The notes under the pieces: model-generated | The model's input: the letters and a program-made list of their open reading frames with translations, nothing else | The model's database searches: none | Told to the model about the DNA's origin: nothing | Shown here: piece after piece, positions 30,875 through 35,068 of the stretch | Position numbering within the stretch: position 1 is the first letter of the stretch | Layout of the letters: each line of letters begins with the position of its first letter | NCBI GenBank assembly: GCA_902490005.1 | Contig: CABUCM010000027.1 | Coordinates: 1-35,068 of the forward strand | DNA: 35,068 bases | Reading direction: 5' to 3' | DNA from: an uncultured Ruminiclostridium sp. | Lineage (GTDB): Bacteria; Bacillota; Clostridia; Oscillospirales; Acutalibacteraceae | Translations under genes and position numbers: made by a program

Positions 30875-32221
30875 TCAAATCCTGTAATCCATCCCCCGCA
30901 GAGTTTCCTGCAGCCCCTTTACATCCACATCACGGGTTCTTCCGTCCGGCGTCTTCGCTGCCAACGCGGCGGCCGCGCCCACTGCCTGGCCCATCGTCAT
31001 GGTAATCATTTGAATTCGGACGGACGCGAAAGCCGCCCTGTCGCAGGAGATACACCTTCCCGCGCCGTAAAGGTTTTCCACCCCCCTGGGCAGAAAACAG
31101 CGGTAAGGAATTTGATACGGGCCAGGGTACATTTTAAAAGACCATTCCTTCCCGTCGGGAGAATGCACGTCGCAGTGGGCCCACTGCGCCTCCAGCACAG
31201 CGTCATCAAAGCGCCTCGCCTGGGCCAGGTCCTCCTCGGTCAGCTGGTAATCTCCCAACAGCCTTCTGGATTCCCGCACCCCCACCTGCACCGCGGTCTG
31301 CATCAGATAGGCCCGCTCACAGCCTGGGATATAGCGGTTTAAAAATCTCATCAGTTCCTCTGTTTTGCCCCGTTCTGAAAGGTAAGCCTCCGTCATGCCG
31401 TTCCCCTCCGTGCAATCCAGGTTGGCGGTATGGGTGCAGTTCAGGCGGAATTCCCCATCCCTGGCAAGACGGTCGAAGCCGATGCCGTGCTCCGGCAGGG
31501 AAAAGGAAAGGTCCCCGTTTTCCCTGGCCCGGCGGATACAGTCCCGGAAACCGATTATAGTCGCCGTCCGACGGGGGTCCCAGATCATTTTTCCCAGCCG
31601 GGGATGCACTCCCAGTTCCTGGGGATTTTCCTCTAAATAGGCGAACATTTCATCCAAATTCACACCGCCGATTTTCACCATCAGCGTGGACGACTGCAGC
31701 GCTTCCCTTGAAGCGATTTCATAGGGGGCGCCGCTGAGATATACCAGGTTCCCGTCGCCGGTGGCGTCGATGAAAACCTTTCCCGTAATTTCCAGCCAGT
31801 CAGTTTGATAGGCGGCCAGGTTCACGATTCTGCCGTTGTCTTTCTTTACGCCAGTCACCAGCGTATAAAGCCGCAGTTCCACGCCCGCCTTTTTCAGCTC
31901 TTCCAGAGCGTAAGAAAGGAAATGCTCCGGGTGAAAGCTGGCGCCGCCCTCCCACATGGTAGTCATAGGGTCAACCCGCTCAAAGGGGAACTCCAAAAAA
32001 TCTCCCCGGGCTTTCATGGCTTCGTAAAATTCCAGGGCAATGCCCCGGACCCCCAGCATCTTGATCGGGTCCCAGTGGTAGGTCATGCCCACCGTGGCCA
32101 TGCCGCCGACCATGCCGTACCGCTCTACCAGCAGGGTTTTCGCGCCCAGCCGTCCCGCGGTAATGGCGGCGCACAGCCCGGCGGAACCGCCTCCCACCAC
32201 CACAACGTCATATTCCTTCAT
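30875..32221 (-). CDS. FAD-dependent oxidoreductase (FAD_oxidored family), paralog 2
   Basis: This 448-residue flavoprotein has an N-terminal FAD site YDVVVVGGGSAGLCAAI (GGGSAG, 10-15), ERYGMVGGMATVGMTYHWDP, VFIDATGDGNLVYLSG, and the C-terminal GRCISCDRAAFASVRIQ and GQAVGAAAALAAK stretches. It is collinear with the product of 22250-23599, including VRESRR-LLGDYQLT and the segment LGVHPRLGKMI versus LGNHPRLGKYI. No member of this subgroup has a reaction I can assign. GAGGTGAGCGGCA precedes the ATG. It lies 18 nt after the NanA-like gene, so an early pathway step on the aldolase substrate or product is plausible. Confidence 0.85.
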   Translation of the reverse strand: MKEYDVVVVGGGSAGLCAAITAGRLGAKTLLVERYGMVGGMATVGMTYHWDPIKMLGVRGIALEFYEAMKARGDFLEFPFERVDPMTTMWEGGASFHPEHFLSYALEELKKAGVELRLYTLVTGVKKDNGRIVNLAAYQTDWLEITGKVFIDATGDGNLVYLSGAPYEIASREALQSSTLMVKIGGVNLDEMFAYLEENPQELGVHPRLGKMIWDPRRTATIIGFRDCIRRARENGDLSFSLPEHGIGFDRLARDGEFRLNCTHTANLDCTEGNGMTEAYLSERGKTEELMRFLNRYIPGCERAYLMQTAVQVGVRESRRLLGDYQLTEEDLAQARRFDDAVLEAQWAHCDVHSPDGKEWSFKMYPGPYQIPYRCFLPRGVENLYGAGRCISCDRAAFASVRIQMITMTMGQAVGAAAALAAKTPDGRTRDVDVKGLQETLRGMDYRI

Positions 32222-32238
32222 TGCCGCTCACCTCAAAC

Positions 32239-33111
32239 TCACAAATACGCCTGGCAGCAGTTTTCCAGTTCCTTAACCGCCTTCTTACTTAAGGGCCGGA
32301 ACGGTTTTCTGCACGCGCCGCATTGGAAGCCCTGAAGTTCTAAAACCGCTTTTACGCCTTGGACCGCCCCATACTTGCAAAGAACGGCGATCACATCGTT
32401 CGCTTTATGCTGCAGCCGCTGGGCCTGGGTCCGGTCTCCGTTTTCAAAGCTGTCATAAAGCTCCCGGTACAGTTCCGGCATAATATTGTAGGTGCTTCCG
32501 ATCCCGCCATCCGCGCCAGCCTCCAGGCCGTAGGCCAGCACCTCGTCGTGGCCGTTGAACACGCACAGCTCCGGATGGTTTTGTTTTATTCGCTCTAGGG
32601 TAAACAAATCCAGGGAGGTGAATTTCACCCCGGCGATATACGGATTTTCCGCCAATTCATCCAGCTGACCGGCGGAAAGGGATACCCCTGTCTGTCCGGG
32701 AAAATGGTACACCACGGTGGGAAGCTCCACCGCGTTGGCCAAATCCTCATAATAGGATACGATTTCCTGGCTGGAAAACTGGTAATAAAACGGCGTAATG
32801 GCGGAAACCGCGTCAACGCCGCAGGCCTTGGCGTGCCTTGCCAAATCCTCCGTCAGGGCGGAGCCGATATTTCCCACATGGGCGATGATTTTGGCCTGGC
32901 CTCCCACCTCGCCGGCTACCGCTTCCAAGATTTTCTTCCTTTCCTCCACGGTGAGCAGAAAGGCCTCGCCGGTGCTGCCGCACACATAAAAGCCCGTCAA
33001 CCCCCGGTCTGCCTGATACCGCACCATGCGGCGGATTTCCCGGTAATTCACCGAGCCGTCTTGGCGGTACGGCGTTATCAGAGCCGAATAGATTCCCTTT
33101 AATTCATGCAT
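32239..33111 (-). CDS. nanA: N-acetylneuraminate lyase-like aldolase (DapA/NanA family)
   Basis: This 290-residue TIM-barrel class I aldolase keeps the NanA-specific pattern: GSTGEAF (45-51), IIAHVG (75-80), SAITPFYYQFS (103-113), the tyrosine in VVYHFPGQTGV (Tyr135), Schiff-base Lys163 in GVKFTS, and NGHDE (Asp189-Glu190) plus GADGGIGSTYNIM with Ser206, the residues that contact sialic acid in E. coli NanA. It should split a 2-keto-3-deoxy sugar acid such as Neu5Ac into pyruvate and an aldose, or run in reverse. The ATG at 33111 is chosen because AAGGAAG is well spaced; it overlaps the regulator stop by 8 nt (ATGCATGA). NanE and NanK are absent, so the substrate may be a different keto acid. 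Confidence 0.85.
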   Translation of the reverse strand: MHELKGIYSALITPYRQDGSVNYREIRRMVRYQADRGLTGFYVCGSTGEAFLLTVEERKKILEAVAGEVGGQAKIIAHVGNIGSALTEDLARHAKACGVDAVSAITPFYYQFSSQEIVSYYEDLANAVELPTVVYHFPGQTGVSLSAGQLDELAENPYIAGVKFTSLDLFTLERIKQNHPELCVFNGHDEVLAYGLEAGADGGIGSTYNIMPELYRELYDSFENGDRTQAQRLQHKANDVIAVLCKYGAVQGVKAVLELQGFQCGACRKPFRPLSKKAVKELENCCQAYL

Positions 33112-34231
33112 TCTCAACACTTCCTTCTGTAATTTTGCAGGAACGCCCGGGACCCCTGCAGGAATTTCGAATCACCAGCCTGGGCTCAAAAAGAATCATT
33201 TGGTTGGGCCCCGGTTTCTGCGTGCCGATCATATCATACAGCGTCTGTGCCGCGCAGTTCCCAATTTCATAGTTGCGGTAATCCACAGACGTCATACTCA
33301 CAGGCATGGTCTTGCATAAATCCGTATTGTCATAGCCGATTACGCCCATATCCTCTGAAATTTTAAACCCTTCTTCCAACAGCGCTTTGGTGGCGCCAAA
33401 GGCAATACGGTCGTTAAAGCAGAAAATCGCGTCTGTTTGGGGCTTGGTTTGCAGAACCCGCTTCATCAGATGGTACCCGCCAACCTCTGTGACTCCGTTT
33501 CCTCCCCACTTTCCTTCCAGGTTCATATGGGCGTTTTCCACCGGAATTCCCGCGCTGTCCAGCGCGGCAAGGTAACCGCAGTATCGGTCGATACTGGTTT
33601 TATAGGTGACGGTAGAAAGAAACTCGATATGCCGGTAGCCTTGGGAAATCAAATGCCTCGTGGCCAAAAAGCCGCCGTAAAAATCGTTGGAGCATACACA
33701 GGAGCCGTCCACCCCCTCCACATTCCGATTGCAAAACAAAAAGGGGACCTGGGCCTCCTGAAGCAGCTGGTACATTTCGTTATCCTGGTTCTGGCTGATT
33801 ACGGGAACAATAATAACGCCGTCGATCCTGGAGTTAATCAGCCTGCGAAGATAGGATCTCTGCTTTTCCAAATCGTTGTCCGTGTTGCAGACCACCACAT
33901 TGATATTTTTTTGCTGGGCCACATCCTCAATCCCTCTCAGAATCTGCGGATACGTGTCGTCCATAATGTTAGGCAGCAGAATAGAGATATTTTTTACTGT
34001 CTGGCTGATGGATACCTCTGCCGTACGAAAATCAGCCACAAAGGTTCCGCTGCCGTTGACCGCATACAGATGCCCGTCGTCAATCAGTTCATAGATGGCC
34101 TTATCCACAGTGGTTCTTGCCACCATAAATTTTTTGCACAGGCTCAGCCGGGATGGGATTCTGGTATGCGGCTTCATCGCGGCAATCATGTCAACCAGGC
34201 CGGCTTTCACTTCTTTGTAAATAAGAGACAT
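33104..34231 (-). CDS. GntR/LacI-type transcriptional regulator (AraR-like architecture)
   Basis: This protein of about 375 residues has an N-terminal GntR winged helix (about 1-65; RIPSRLSLCKKFMVARTTVDKA for the recognition helix region, then the wing HLYAVNGSGTFVA) and a LacI/ribose-binding-type ligand domain (about 80-365), including ISILLPNIMDDTYP, SRIDGVIIVPV and AIFCFNDRIAFGA. This AraR-like combination controls sugar operons, usually as a repressor released by the sugar. ATG 34231 is chosen over the upstream TTG at 34264, which lies at the predicted transcription start. It is the first gene of the catabolic operon and overlaps the NanA-like gene by 8 nt, so it is likely autoregulated together with its targets. 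Confidence 0.9.
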   Translation of the reverse strand: MSLIYKEVKAGLVDMIAAMKPHTRIPSRLSLCKKFMVARTTVDKAIYELIDDGHLYAVNGSGTFVADFRTAEVSISQTVKNISILLPNIMDDTYPQILRGIEDVAQQKNINVVVCNTDNDLEKQRSYLRRLINSRIDGVIIVPVISQNQDNEMYQLLQEAQVPFLFCNRNVEGVDGSCVCSNDFYGGFLATRHLISQGYRHIEFLSTVTYKTSIDRYCGYLAALDSAGIPVENAHMNLEGKWGGNGVTEVGGYHLMKRVLQTKPQTDAIFCFNDRIAFGATKALLEEGFKISEDMGVIGYDNTDLCKTMPVSMTSVDYRNYEIGNCAAQTLYDMIGTQKPGPNQMILFEPRLVIRNSCRGPGRSCKITEGSVENA

Positions 34232-34274
34232 AATTTTTCTCTTTTCCTGTAATGTCTGTAACAATTCTGACTAT

Positions 34275-34303
34275 AAAATAATAATTATCAGCATGATTGT
34301 CAA
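34275..34303 (-). promoter_or_regulatory. Promoter of the regulator/NanA-like operon
   Basis: Minus-strand TTGACA (34303-34298), a 17-nt spacer and TATTTT (34280-34275) give a near-consensus promoter with a 35-40 nt leader to ATG 34231. TGACAATCATGCTGA and TCAGAATTGTTACA flank the -10 region as an imperfect inverted repeat, a possible operator. The rest of the intergenic region (34304-34442) is AT-rich with several AAAATCAG copies and no gene. Confidence 0.7.
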
Positions 34304-34442
34304 TATATAATAAAAACAACGGGCAGGTATTCTATTATTTCAGGCAGCTTTTACAGTTTTCAGGCTGATTTTCCCAATGCAAAACAATACGGCAGCTTTC
34401 AAAAATCACGTATACCGGGTTATTTTCTGATTTTCTACCGTT

Positions 34443-35068
34443 TCAGCATGGTTCAGATAAGATCAGGCAGTTTTCCGATTCTGTCATTCTCAGGGCCGAC
34501 TGGGCCATGACGTATAAATCCTCCAGCTCATCCCAAAGCGCCGGCACGGTTTCATCCGGCACGCTCCGGCAGAAATCACTGATCTCGATGCGCTCATACC
34601 GCTTTAAGTACCGTTTGGCGCAGATGGGGTAGCACCTCCCCTCAATCAGCGACGCCGCTCCAAGGTAACGGCCTATCAGGTCCGCCCGGCTTTCCCCCTG
34701 ATGCTCATATAGCCAAACATAAAGCTCTGGGTGAAAATTAGCCATAACGCCGCAGTAACCGTCATACCCAAAACGCAGGGATTCCAACAGGGTTGCGGAA
34801 TTGGCGTTATAAAGCTGAAACGGAGTGTCCTGCGCCAGCTTCTGGCGGGCGCGCATCACCTCCTTATCGCAAATCGTATCCTTTAAGAAGCCGAACCGCC
34901 CGGTAGCGATCAGAAATTTCATTTCCTCTAAGGACAAATATTTTCGATAAGGATAGGGGCATTCGTACATGCCCAAAGTGATTCCCTCTGGGATTCCGGC
35001 TAATATTTTCTCAATTCCCGACTGGAAGGAGCGGCGGCCGCCCAATAATAAAGACAAAACAAAGGAGG
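34443..35068 (-). CDS. Partial DHDPS/NAL-family aldolase (3' part; 5' end beyond window)
   Basis: The frame is open to the window edge, so this is the C-terminal part (about 208 residues) of a longer protein. The stretch ITLGMYECPYPYRKYLSLEE corresponds to the barrel strand carrying the active-site tyrosine (YNxP in typical members, here YECP), and GFLKDTICD supplies the Schiff-base lysine. QLYNANSATLLESLRFGYDG matches the strand-7 region before the glycine-rich GxGS loop, here YCGVMANF. It is a diverged member of the family, unlike the NanA-like product of 32239-33111. The true start is outside the window. No clear terminator follows; it is transcribed toward the regulator operon in the same direction. 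Confidence 0.75.
   Translation of the reverse strand, partial: SFVLSLLLGGRRSFQSGIEKILAGIPEGITLGMYECPYPYRKYLSLEEMKFLIATGRFGFLKDTICDKEVMRARQKLAQDTPFQLYNANSATLLESLRFGYDGYCGVMANFHPELYVWLYEHQGESRADLIGRYLGAASLIEGRCYPICAKRYLKRYERIEISDFCRSVPDETVPALWDELEDLYVMAQSALRMTESENCLILSEPC

Noticed and set aside
22250..34231. Calling the operon a sialic-acid utilisation cluster
   Set aside because: Only the aldolase and the importer/oxidoreductase context point that way. NanE, NanK, NagA/B and a sialidase are missing, and the flavoproteins and TIM barrel are unexplained by it.

Overview
ORGANISM. The window looks like chromosomal DNA of a moderately GC-rich, anaerobic, spore-forming clostridium, probably a gut member of the Oscillospiraceae/Ruminococcaceae type (inference). 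Supporting signs are strong AGGAGG ribosome-binding sites, TTGACA-17-TATAAT promoters, a type III glutamine synthetase, a clostridial/archaeal-style split glutamate synthase with many Fe-S clusters, a eukaryote-like hexokinase, and a collagen-like surface protein behind a mother-cell-sigma-like promoter. I saw no tRNA, rRNA, CRISPR array, insertion sequence or prophage. LAYOUT. (1) 191-6590: mostly single-gene units: an AEC-family carrier, a flavodoxin, a cytoplasmic GH30 glycosidase, a hexokinase and two sugar-phosphate 3-epimerases, most with their own promoter or terminator. (2) 6890-8723: a collagen-like exosporium-type protein with internal DNA duplications, and a small ORF. (3) 9009-22042: a nitrogen-assimilation locus. 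Leftward runs a split glutamate synthase (glutaminase, FMN/Fe-S synthase core, four-cluster ferredoxin, FAD reductase, GXGXG subunit), then GSI (glnA), an ANTAR response regulator and pyrG. Rightward runs GSIII (glnN), then glutamate dehydrogenase. (4) 22250-34231: a leftward catabolic operon headed by a GntR/LacI-type regulator: NanA-like aldolase, FAD oxidoreductase, ABC solute-binding protein, two permeases, 2-hydroxyacid dehydrogenase, Gfo/Idh/MocA oxidoreductase, TIM-barrel isomerase, second Gfo/Idh/MocA, second FAD oxidoreductase. (5) 34443-35068: the 3' part of a diverged DHDPS/NAL-family gene that runs off the window. HOW IT WORKS TOGETHER. The nitrogen block holds ammonium capture (GSI, GSIII, GDH), glutamate synthesis and a glutamine consumer (CTP synthase). 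The divergent gltB-like and glnN operons each start from a perfect consensus promoter followed within about 10 nt by a short hairpin with loop A-A-[A/G]-G-G-C, whose 3' half is also the 5' arm of an intrinsic terminator. That is the design expected of ANTAR-protein antitermination, and an ANTAR regulator with a degenerate, probably non-phosphorylatable receiver lies in the same locus. The catabolic operon imports a carbohydrate or sugar acid and carries paired redox enzymes plus an aldolase that keeps the sialate-lyase residues, but has no glycoside hydrolase, no sugar kinase, no NanE/NanK and no ABC ATPase. It is the best candidate here for an undescribed pathway; its substrate cannot be read from sequence alone.
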